Assembly: GCA_016281825.1 (NCBI GenBank)
Contig: JAEEJI010000036.1
Coordinates: forward strand, 1-44,783
From: Muribaculaceae bacterium
Lineage (GTDB): Bacteria > Bacteroidota > Bacteroidia > Bacteroidales > Muribaculaceae
DNA: 44,783 bases
Direction: 5' to 3'
This document shows positions 15,974 to 23,583 of the stretch, piece after piece. The notes beneath the pieces were generated by a model. The model was not told where the DNA came from. It saw only the letters and a list, made by a program, of their open reading frames with translations, and made no database searches. Position 1 is the stretch's first letter; each line of letters begins with the position of its first letter. The translations under genes and the position numbers were made by a program.

Positions 15974-17281
15974 CTAAGCGAACTGCAACAGATATCGCTT
16001 GAAGGAGGTGTAGCCGTTGTTGATGGGGGTGACACGGCGGGTGCCTTTGAGATAGTGCAGCAACTGGGGCGGCATGGGAATCTCGCGGCCAGTTGCATGC
16101 TCGACAGTGGTGGAGAACTTGGCAGGATGTGCCGTGGCCAGACTCACACCAACCTCACCAGGACGCAAGTCATCGCACAGTCCCTGCCAAGCGAACGCGC
16201 TGTGCGGATCCAGCAAATAGCCGTGGCGACGGTCGGTGTCACGGATTGTGTCGATAATCATCTCGTCGTTGTAGGTATAGGCATGAATCATGCGGCGGAT
16301 CTCGCTGTAGTTGCCTAGCAGTTCCATCACGCGCGGCATATTTGTGGGATTTCCCGCATCCAGTGCCGGGGCAATGCTAGGCATCGATGGTTTGGCAATG
16401 AAATATCCAGTCTTGATGTAGTTGTAAAAGATATTGTTCTCGTTCTCGACACTGACAAATCGCTTGACAGGCAGTCCCATAGCGCGCGCCATGAGTCCCG
16501 AAGTAAGGTTCCCTAGATTTGCACTAGGCACCGAAAACACCACCTCGCTCACATCAACTCCGAGCCGTGCGAGACGCGCGATGGCATAGAAGTAATAGAA
16601 TGTCTGCGGCAAGATGCGCCCCACATTGATGCTAGTGGCACTGGTCATGTGCAGCGCTTCGTTCAGTTCAGAGTCTACAAACGCCTTTGCTACAAGACGC
16701 TTGCAGTCATCAAACGAGCCATTAACCTCAAGTGCGGTAACATTATCGCCAAGAGTGGCGAATTGCGCTTCCTGGACATAACTCAAGGATTCGTGCGGAT
16801 AGAGGACATGAATGTGCACACCCGGCACCCCCACAAAACCATTGGCAACAGCTGCGCCCGTATCGCCCGAAGTGGGTACGAGTACATGGATGGTGGGCCA
16901 CTCATGTCGCAAACTGCGGTAATAGCGTAGCATACGCGCCATGAATCGCGCCCCCACGTCCTTGAACGCCATCGTCGGTCCCTGGAATAATTCCAGGACA
17001 TAGTGATTGTCATCAATATGACGCAAGGGGATGTCAAAGTCAAGGGTCTCGTAGACCATATCGTGTAGCACATCGGCATCGATGTCGCCCTGGAAGGCGA
17101 AATTGGCGATGGCATAGGCAATCTCCTGCAGAGACATGTGTCCCATATTGCGCACGAACGCCTGCGGCAGCCGTACAATGCTCTGCGGCATGTACAATCC
17201 GCCGTCCTCACTCACGCCATTGAATACAGCTTCCTCGAGCGATACAATCTCCTTCGGGTTCTTGATGTTGTAGTAAAGCAT
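15974..17281 (-). CDS. thrC: Threonine synthase
   Basis: This 435-residue PLP enzyme makes threonine from O-phosphohomoserine. It shows the family N-terminus LYYNIKNPKEIVSLEEAVFNG (quoted here as recognisable, not full), the PLP lysine Lys107 in PTMAFKDVG, and the phosphate-binding PTSGDTGAAVANGF. It is the longer fungal/enteric type. The gene follows the aspartokinase by 72 bp on the same strand and is likely co-transcribed with it. Its leader contains a G-run hairpin (17289-17322) a few bases before the ATG, which could hinder ribosome access or terminate transcription. Confidence 0.95.
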   Translation of the reverse strand: MLYYNIKNPKEIVSLEEAVFNGVSEDGGLYMPQSIVRLPQAFVRNMGHMSLQEIAYAIANFAFQGDIDADVLHDMVYETLDFDIPLRHIDDNHYVLELFQGPTMAFKDVGARFMARMLRYYRSLRHEWPTIHVLVPTSGDTGAAVANGFVGVPGVHIHVLYPHESLSYVQEAQFATLGDNVTALEVNGSFDDCKRLVAKAFVDSELNEALHMTSATSINVGRILPQTFYYFYAIARLARLGVDVSEVVFSVPSANLGNLTSGLMARAMGLPVKRFVSVENENNIFYNYIKTGYFIAKPSMPSIAPALDAGNPTNMPRVMELLGNYSEIRRMIHAYTYNDEMIIDTIRDTDRRHGYLLDPHSAFAWQGLCDDLRPGEVGVSLATAHPAKFSTTVEHATGREIPMPPQLLHYLKGTRRVTPINNGYTSFKRYLLQFA

Positions 17282-17288
17282 TTTATGG

Positions 17289-17322
17289 AGCCCCCCCTCA
17301 CTCCCCCCTAAAGAGGGGGAAG
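17289..17322 (+). repeat. C-run/G-run hairpin element in the thrC leader
   Basis: On the plus strand a C7 run, TCACT, a C6 run, TAAAGA, then a G5 run. The minus strand is the thrC leader and reads CCCCCTCTTTAGGGGGG and then GTGAGGGG, ending only 7 nt before the ATG. A nearly identical copy with the same orientation relative to the gene precedes purE (44447-44483). Confidence 0.8.
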
Positions 17323-17341
17323 AAAGTATTATCTGTAAACC

Positions 17342-17362
17342 ATTAACTATTAACTATTTAAT
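17342..17362. repeat. 7-bp-period repeat at the end of the aspartokinase gene
   Basis: ATTAACT twice, then ATTTAAT. The TAG stop of the aspartokinase gene (17356-17354) lies within this repeat. Confidence 0.75.
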
Positions 17363-18238
17363 GACTGTTCCTGGGGCGGTGGGGTTGAACGTGTTCTTGA
17401 CCCAGACGGGGATGCCCAATTCGGCAACGGGGCGCAACGTGGGTGGATAGATGACCTTGGCACCGGCATCGCACAATTCTTGGGCTTGCTGATAGGTCAT
17501 TTGGGGCAATAGTTGGGCGTCTTCATACTTGCGGGGGTCTTTGTCGTAAAAGCCGTCGACATCGGTCCAAATCTCCAGGCACTCGGCGTGCAGGGCTGCA
17601 GCGATGAGCGCGGCAGTATAGTCGCTGCCGCCACGCCCCAGGTTTGTTTTCACCTCAGCATCAACATCACCGGCGATGAATCCTTGTACCACATGAACTC
17701 CCTCAACTCCTTCGCGCCACTCGTCTTGAATGAGTTGGCGAGTTAAGTCAGCCTGCAACTGGTGAACACCCTCGACCGTACGCGTTTTAATGAAATTGGG
17801 CGAGAAATGTGGCACAGCCCCATCAATCATGCAAGAGACAATGGCACTAGACATTACCTCGCCATGGCACACGATGGCGTCGGCCAGCAACTGCTGCTCC
17901 TCTGGTGCCATGTCGTGATTGAGCGCCAAGGTGCCATAAAACGAGCGCAGATTATCGATAAACTGTGACACAATGGCATTACACTGCGCCTGCAGCAGTT
18001 CGGGCACAACACCGGCGATGACCTGCCGATGTCGGTCAGCCACCTGCTCAAGTACGGGCAAATAAGCATCGCCGCCCTCTTGTGCCAAGCGGGTCATCTC
18101 GATAAGTTGATTAGTCACGCCGCCGAGTGCCGATACCACCACGATGACGGGTTGTGTCTGGCCCAGGACAATATCCTTGACATTTCGAAGGCTCTCGACT
18201 GAGCCCACACTGGTTCCTCCAAATTTCAGTACCTTCAC
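17354..18238 (-). CDS. Aspartokinase catalytic domain only, regulatory part missing
   Basis: The 294-residue protein phosphorylates aspartate, the first step toward threonine, lysine and methionine. The catalytic kinase domain is complete: KFGGTSVGS at residues 4-12, GRGGSDYTAALIA, TDVDGFYDKDPRKY and VKNTFNPTAPGTVI at the very end. Aspartokinases normally continue with two ACT domains, and in Bacteroidales the thr-operon form is usually fused to homoserine dehydrogenase, about 800 residues in all. Here the stop falls directly after GTVIK, inside a 7-bp repeat, so regulation and the dehydrogenase are lost or located elsewhere. thrC follows after 72 bp. It may be a feedback-free kinase or a decaying remnant. 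Confidence 0.85.
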   Translation of the reverse strand: MKVLKFGGTSVGSVESLRNVKDIVLGQTQPVIVVVSALGGVTNQLIEMTRLAQEGGDAYLPVLEQVADRHRQVIAGVVPELLQAQCNAIVSQFIDNLRSFYGTLALNHDMAPEEQQLLADAIVCHGEVMSSAIVSCMIDGAVPHFSPNFIKTRTVEGVHQLQADLTRQLIQDEWREGVEGVHVVQGFIAGDVDAEVKTNLGRGGSDYTAALIAAALHAECLEIWTDVDGFYDKDPRKYEDAQLLPQMTYQQAQELCDAGAKVIYPPTLRPVAELGIPVWVKNTFNPTAPGTVIK

Positions 18239-18246
18239 CTTGAAAG

Positions 18247-18281
18247 ACTTTAGACATTAGACTTTAGACATTAGCCGATAG
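18247..18281. repeat. 7-bp-period repeat upstream of the aspartokinase
   Basis: ACTTTAG and ACATTAG alternate for four units, followed by CCGATAG, starting 8 bp before the aspartokinase ATG. The remaining gap to 18365 is AT-rich, with no promoter match. Confidence 0.85.
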
Positions 18282-18365
18282 ATAATGCCTCTATTTGATT
18301 AATGCGTCCCATCCCTCGATAGTAACGAATTTATAATAAAAACGGAAGACAATAGTATATATTGC

Positions 18366-18397
18366 AAAAAATGCGCCCTTTAGAGGGCGCATTTTTT
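18366..18397 (-). terminator. Intrinsic terminator of the SusCD-type operon
   Basis: The stem AAAAAATGCGCCCT (18366-18379), loop TTAG, and AGGGCGCATTTTTT (18384-18397) is perfect, with an A-run and a T-run on either side. It can stop transcription in both directions and lies 20 bp after the last gene of the operon. Confidence 0.9.
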
Positions 18398-18417
18398 ATA
18401 ATGTATGCTTCAATCAA

Positions 18418-20964
18418 TTACTTGCCGAGCATGATGTTGATGACTGCGTTGACATCGGCGATGTCAACCTGACCGTCACCACTCACGTCAGCATTGCCAG
18501 GATAATCACTTGCGGGATTCTTCTGGAGCATGATGTTGATGATGGCGTTGACATCAGCGATGTCGACCTGACCGTCGCCAGTCACGTCACCAGGAACGCC
18601 AGGAGCGGTGAAGCCGTTCACAGTCATGGTGATGTTCTCCTCACCAACGGTCAGCAGGAAGGTGTAAGTGCCAGCCTCGTTGATGATGAAGTTCTTCACA
18701 TTGTCACCGGTGCTCAGAGGCACATCGGTGCACCATCCGTAGTGGATGACGTAGTTGTCTTCACCCTCGTTGGGCAGACCGGCATACCAGGTCTCGCCAT
18801 ACTTGACACCGAACTCAGTACCAGCGTCGAACGCCACGTCGGCAGCGACGAGCTTGCCCTCGTTGTCACCCTCACCGGCCACGAAGGTTACATCCTGCCA
18901 CTCTACACCCTCTCTGCCATAGTGCAGCACATAGTCGGGCTCCACCTCAGGACCATCCACACGGAATTTCATCTCGTTCTTGTTAAACGTGATGGTGTAC
19001 TCACCTGCCACTGCTGCCGCCAACTTGTAAGCAGCCTGGTCGTTGGTCGAGAGCTGAGTAGTCATATCCTCGCCCATAACGACATCCTGGTTAGCCTCGG
19101 TCGGGCCATAACGGTGAGCGTTGACTTCATCCCAAGAGCCAATGCCCTCGGTAAAGACGAAGTAAATATCCTTAGCCTCCTCAACATTAACTGTGTAGGT
19201 GAACAGGCCAGCAGTCTCTTCATTCTCGGTCATCTCGATGGGAGCTGCGGGATTCCATCCACCCAGAGGAGCATCACCAATCACATAAACCTTGGAGGGC
19301 TGGGGCTCACCACCCTCACCTTGCTTGACAGTAATCACAGTCTCAGCACAACCACGATAAGAGAGTTTCACCTTAGCTTCACGTCCAGTGACACCTTCAG
19401 GCAGCGCTTCTGCGCTAAAGGTCAACTCGGTGTTCTGGTTATAAGCAACGTCACGATACATTTCATCATTGTAGTCAATAGTCAGCCATTCAGGCAGGTC
19501 TGATCCATCTTCCAAAGTAACAGTCCATTCGTCACTCGAACGGCAAGCGCTAACCGGGAGAACCACCTCGGCACCCGTACCATCAAGCTCAACAACTGTC
19601 GTTTCAGGAGTAAGCCACGGCATCTCCATGTCAAGTGTATAACGGAAGTTAGTAATGTAGTACACTGAATCATTGGGTTCTTCATCATCCAAATAGTATC
19701 CGAACGAAACATCGTACAACAATGGACGAGTTTCACCATTGTAGGTCACATCAAGATTAGCAGCTGCATCAAATCTTCTTTCAACTAAAGCTTTTGGACG
19801 ATATTGTCCAACAACTGGTGTAGTGAGGATTTGGAAAGCATTGGATTCAAATCCCTCGGCAAAACCAGAAACCACAAGAGCAACAGCATCGTCAATCACA
19901 ATACCATCCTCCTCGCCACCATCATCAGCAATAGTGGTCAACGGGAAGTTAGCAACAGTTACAAACGAGTTGCTGGTTGTATTCTTCTTGACAGGCAGAG
20001 TAGCAACCGACGTAGCGATAAGATCGCCCATTTCAAGTCCATCACCATTGTCCACAACTTTGTAAATACTCAAAGTAACTTCAACAGGCTTACCATTTTT
20101 ATTCGACGAATAATAACCAAACGCCCAATTAACAGCATTCAGAAGATAAGGAGCATTGGGAGCATCAAGCAATTGCGTCACACCCGTGAGTTTGACCTCA
20201 GTCACATTGTCTGGGTCATTTTCAAAAAGTTCCTCTCTGACTTCAGGCAACCAATAATCATTGTTGACATCATTGGCACCATACTGCCACTCATTAGTAG
20301 CCATATAGAAATATCCAGCATTAAAGCTCATCCAGTCTTCGCTAAACTGGCAGTAGCTAGTCACGGGATAGTTAGCAAACAAAGCTTGCGTAGTATCAGT
20401 CATAATGCGTGGAGTGCCACCATACTGAATCAGACCTTCAAACTCATAATAGTCTTCCGAGTCGTTCAGCACCAGAATAGGTGGGTTAGACGAACGTGCT
20501 TGAAGCCAGTAAAGTTGGTTACCAATCTGGAAGTAATTCTTCAATAGTGAAGGAATCTCGTTCTCAACAAAGTCATAGTCGGTCGAGCGCAGATAATACT
20601 GAGCCGAGTCGTGGTCGATTGTATACCAACCCCACTGTGCATTCTCAGGAGCATTCTGCGTAGCGTTGCGCCAAGTCATGTCAGTCATTGCTGGCACAAG
20701 ATAACCAATAAAGCCACGGTCGGATGCATCGGACGCCCAATAATAGGTGCCCTTAGGACGCAGATAGCAAGTGTCAATTTCAGACTCTGCGTTTACCATA
20801 ACGCGACGCGCTCTTGTACCATTGTCATACATGCGCTTAGCGAAATTCTCGCCCATACGCATCTGCGTAGCAATAGCCTGCTTTTGCTGGCTCTTAGCAA
20901 GCATTTGAGCATTTGCGCCAACAGATAAAGTCAACGCAATTGCGAAAAGTAAGAACTTTTTCAT
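18418..20964 (-). CDS. Secreted multidomain protein with BACON-like domain and C-terminal dockerin
   Basis: This 848-residue protein has a signal peptide (cleaved near GANAQ, residue 20) and a long N-terminal region without recognised family. A BACON-like beta-sandwich follows at about 455-560 (WLTPETTVVELDG through ITVKQGEGG), then a SusE/SusF-like binding module (VYVIGDAPLGGWNPAAP). The C-terminus is a two-repeat dockerin (792-848) with GDGQVDIADVNAIINIML and GDGQVDIADVNAVINIML, whose Asp ladder should bind calcium. The N-terminal Asp/Tyr-rich region may contact the substrate. It is the last gene of the SusCD locus and lies behind an intercistronic hairpin. It is probably surface-exposed and binds rather than cleaves, as no catalytic motif is seen. 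Confidence 0.75.
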   Translation of the reverse strand: MKKFLLFAIALTLSVGANAQMLAKSQQKQAIATQMRMGENFAKRMYDNGTRARRVMVNAESEIDTCYLRPKGTYYWASDASDRGFIGYLVPAMTDMTWRNATQNAPENAQWGWYTIDHDSAQYYLRSTDYDFVENEIPSLLKNYFQIGNQLYWLQARSSNPPILVLNDSEDYYEFEGLIQYGGTPRIMTDTTQALFANYPVTSYCQFSEDWMSFNAGYFYMATNEWQYGANDVNNDYWLPEVREELFENDPDNVTEVKLTGVTQLLDAPNAPYLLNAVNWAFGYYSSNKNGKPVEVTLSIYKVVDNGDGLEMGDLIATSVATLPVKKNTTSNSFVTVANFPLTTIADDGGEEDGIVIDDAVALVVSGFAEGFESNAFQILTTPVVGQYRPKALVERRFDAAANLDVTYNGETRPLLYDVSFGYYLDDEEPNDSVYYITNFRYTLDMEMPWLTPETTVVELDGTGAEVVLPVSACRSSDEWTVTLEDGSDLPEWLTIDYNDEMYRDVAYNQNTELTFSAEALPEGVTGREAKVKLSYRGCAETVITVKQGEGGEPQPSKVYVIGDAPLGGWNPAAPIEMTENEETAGLFTYTVNVEEAKDIYFVFTEGIGSWDEVNAHRYGPTEANQDVVMGEDMTTQLSTNDQAAYKLAAAVAGEYTITFNKNEMKFRVDGPEVEPDYVLHYGREGVEWQDVTFVAGEGDNEGKLVAADVAFDAGTEFGVKYGETWYAGLPNEGEDNYVIHYGWCTDVPLSTGDNVKNFIINEAGTYTFLLTVGEENITMTVNGFTAPGVPGDVTGDGQVDIADVNAIINIMLQKNPASDYPGNADVSGDGQVDIADVNAVINIMLGK

Positions 20965-21019
20965 AAAGATAAAAAATTAAAAAAACAAACTAAAAGAACA
21001 AATAGAAATTATACTTGCG

Positions 21020-21048
21020 TCCTGTCGCCTCATTACGAAGCGACAGGA
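21020..21048 (-). promoter_or_regulatory. Intercistronic hairpin between DUF4302 and dockerin genes
   Basis: TCCTGTCGC (21020-21028) pairs perfectly with GCGACAGGA (21040-21048) around an 11-nt loop. No T-run follows on the minus strand, so it is more likely an mRNA-stabilising or partial attenuation element within the operon than a full terminator. Confidence 0.6.
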
Positions 21049-21066
21049 CAATTGTTAATGCATTTA

Positions 21067-22398
21067 TTAGTTTACATCCCCTCCACCTTCTTCTTCGTTA
21101 CGTTGATAAATCTTCAGAGTGAAGAAATTCTCTGAATTTTTGCTACTTGTAAACTTGACAATGTAAGGGTCAAACGCCGACTCACTGGACATGATGAATG
21201 TGTCATCCAACAAGTCAAACCATTCTTGCGTCAGAGGAACGTCTCTAAGAAGCGATGTTGCATTAGTATTGTTCTCGCCTGAGAGTACAAATTTCACTTT
21301 CTTATCGCCTTCAAAGACAAAATTTCCCAAGCCAAAGTTACATGCTCTCGAACCCGTTTGGAACTGGAAATTAAACATGTTAGTGCTGGAATTATAAGCC
21401 AAATCAACATATGATAGCCTACGGCGATTCTTCTTGTAACTAGCATCATCAATTGCAGGATAAAGCTCAGCGAATCGACCTCCAAGGGCGTCTTTGTCAA
21501 TACGCCAAGAATAAAGCTTGTCATTTAACATGGTCGGGAAATCCATTCCAATGATGCGCGACACACCGTCATCTGTACACAAGAAACTTCCGTCCTCTTG
21601 ACGCAGAAAATGCTGAACGCTCAAGGTATGGCCACCATCAGGATCGATCAAGTCTACAGGATTCTGGAAATAGAAACCGTCAAGGGTTACAATAGCGTTT
21701 GCGTCAACAGTCTGTGAGATTTCATCTCCCAGACGCGGATAGATTGACACCACCATGTCGCCGATGCCACTAATCATATATTCCTGGCCATTACTACCAA
21801 CGAGTCGGTGCAATGGGAAATAGACAGTTGTCGTACTCATTTGCATCTTGAACAACTCTGCAAAATAGTCAGCAACATTGGTATTTTCAGGAACACGGTA
21901 CATAACAATATCGGCACCATTCTTTTTGCCATTGAGGAAGATCGTATCGTTCTGATATTTCATCAGATTAAACTCATAGTCACCTTCAAAACCTCTTCCG
22001 CGTGGTGAATAAGCCGGGTCAGAGAACAAGTGCAAGACTTCGTTATAAGTATCGAAAGTTAGCACAGGACCATTGTCACCGATGACTCTCCATTCCGAGG
22101 TGTCAGAGTCATACTCACTTGCTTGTTCAGCATTATAGTTAGCTGAGATAGTGACATCACCATTCTTGCTAAATTTTAGAAGAAAGACAAAACCAGGTGT
22201 AGAGGAGTTAGAGAAATATTCCATTGCCCATGTTCCTCCATTATCAGTCAGCAATTTAGTATAGTTACTAATCGCATCTGACATTCGCTCGGCAGCACTT
22301 TTTTCGAAAACGTCGTCCACCTCATGCGTACAAGACGTAAAAGATGTGACTACAAATATTGACGCCAATGCTGCAATAAAAAATCTAAAGTTCTTCAT
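21067..22398 (-). CDS. DUF4302 lipoprotein
   Basis: The 443-residue protein carries a lipoprotein signal (VVTSFTSC). The DUF4302 start pattern follows, with EKSAAERMSDAISNYTKLL and NGGTWAMEYF, and then a beta-rich body. The family occurs in Bacteroidetes next to SusC/SusD pairs and is presumed to be a surface substrate-binding or accessory component. It lies 29 bp behind the metallohydrolase gene and is clearly in the same operon. Confidence 0.8.
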   Translation of the reverse strand: MKNFRFFIAALASIFVVTSFTSCTHEVDDVFEKSAAERMSDAISNYTKLLTDNGGTWAMEYFSNSSTPGFVFLLKFSKNGDVTISANYNAEQASEYDSDTSEWRVIGDNGPVLTFDTYNEVLHLFSDPAYSPRGRGFEGDYEFNLMKYQNDTIFLNGKKNGADIVMYRVPENTNVADYFAELFKMQMSTTTVYFPLHRLVGSNGQEYMISGIGDMVVSIYPRLGDEISQTVDANAIVTLDGFYFQNPVDLIDPDGGHTLSVQHFLRQEDGSFLCTDDGVSRIIGMDFPTMLNDKLYSWRIDKDALGGRFAELYPAIDDASYKKNRRRLSYVDLAYNSSTNMFNFQFQTGSRACNFGLGNFVFEGDKKVKFVLSGENNTNATSLLRDVPLTQEWFDLLDDTFIMSSESAFDPYIVKFTSSKNSENFFTLKIYQRNEEEGGGDVN

Positions 22399-22427
22399 TG
22401 TCTGTCAAATTATTAAGTGCGTTTGAA

Positions 22428-23573
22428 TCATTGCATATTATCAATTTCAGCACGGATAACATTAAAATGCTGAAGATAGTTAAGTTGACGACTTTGGACC
22501 TCTTCACGTAGTTTGTCAAGGTCAACATTAAATTCAGTACGTAACCACTGACGGGCATCCTCAATCTTTTGATTGATGATGGTTACACCATCAATACCAT
22601 CCTCGTCTTGAACAGGATAAGCAATGATACGGTTACCATCACTGTCGGTTAAGTTACCCACATAATACACCACATTACCGTCCTCATCAGTCTCCTCAAC
22701 TACATTTGACACGTACTTGAGGTGCTCGTCACCAGCCTCGTTGTTCTCGTAGTAATAGTAACAATAGTAGGCTGCGTCAGGATTTTGGGGGTCACCATCA
22801 GTTGCCCAGCCTCGTGAAGCCATGGTATAGATATAGTCCCACCACTCATCGGGCTGCACAATATAATTAGCAATCGTCTCGGCAAAGTCTTCACGAACCG
22901 CCGAACTGGCATAACTAGTGACAAAGCCCTGCGAGTTGAGCAATCTGCTATCTCTGCTCTGCCAGTTACTACCATCATAATAACCGGCAGAATAGGTGCG
23001 GAAAGTGACAGGGATTGTCTTGGTCTGGTGCAAGATGTGCGCAAACTCGTGATGCATCGTCTTAAAATAAAGTTCATTGAGCGAAGCGATATCGTTGACA
23101 TCAAGCTCGTTGACTTTAAACAACGTCACCTTGACGCCACCCTCGGCGAGTCCTACAATCTCGGTACCGCTGAGTGCATTCATCGCCGGCGAGCCCACTA
23201 AGTGAAGAATTCGCGGGCCATACTGTTTCAAGAACTCTTCGCCTGCAACCTTGTTGTACACGTCAAACCACAAATACTTGCACAAAACTGCTAAGTCAAC
23301 TGACTGCTCATAGTTTGCAGGAACTAGATTATAGTTCATGTTGGTTCCCACATCCTCCATACGATAAAGGAAGTCCAGATTGTAAGGATCACGGAAAGTC
23401 TGGCGCAACCACTTGTCGAACTTATAAGTGGAAGATGTCGGGTCAAGCGTATCGTCCACATCGGGGAAAATCGATGGACCGAGCTTTTCTTCGCCGCAAG
23501 AACATACAGTAACTGCCGTTATAGCGAGAAGAAGAATTACGATATATTTCTTTAATGCTTTCATAATCAACAA
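22428..23573 (-). CDS. Substrate import-associated zinc metallohydrolase lipoprotein
   Basis: The protein (381 residues from 23573; Met4 at 23564 is the alternative start) has a lipoprotein signal ending VTVCSC. The zincin motif HHEFAHILH has His175-Glu176-x-x-His179 as the metal and catalytic site, and the acidic helix REDFAETIANYI probably supplies the third ligand. This matches the family of HExxH lipoproteins regularly encoded with SusC/SusD. It would act at the cell surface, trimming a peptide or glycopeptide before import. It starts 10 bp after the SusD stop. Confidence 0.85.
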   Translation of the reverse strand: MLIMKALKKYIVILLLAITAVTVCSCGEEKLGPSIFPDVDDTLDPTSSTYKFDKWLRQTFRDPYNLDFLYRMEDVGTNMNYNLVPANYEQSVDLAVLCKYLWFDVYNKVAGEEFLKQYGPRILHLVGSPAMNALSGTEIVGLAEGGVKVTLFKVNELDVNDIASLNELYFKTMHHEFAHILHQTKTIPVTFRTYSAGYYDGSNWQSRDSRLLNSQGFVTSYASSAVREDFAETIANYIVQPDEWWDYIYTMASRGWATDGDPQNPDAAYYCYYYYENNEAGDEHLKYVSNVVEETDEDGNVVYYVGNLTDSDGNRIIAYPVQDEDGIDGVTIINQKIEDARQWLRTEFNVDLDKLREEVQSRQLNYLQHFNVIRAEIDNMQ

Positions 23574-23583
23574 AGAATAGACA

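Noticed and set aside
18239-18417. tRNA or riboswitch in the gap before the aspartokinase
   Set aside because: No cloverleaf or known aptamer motif; the only structure is the terminator at 18366-18397 plus a 7-bp repeat.
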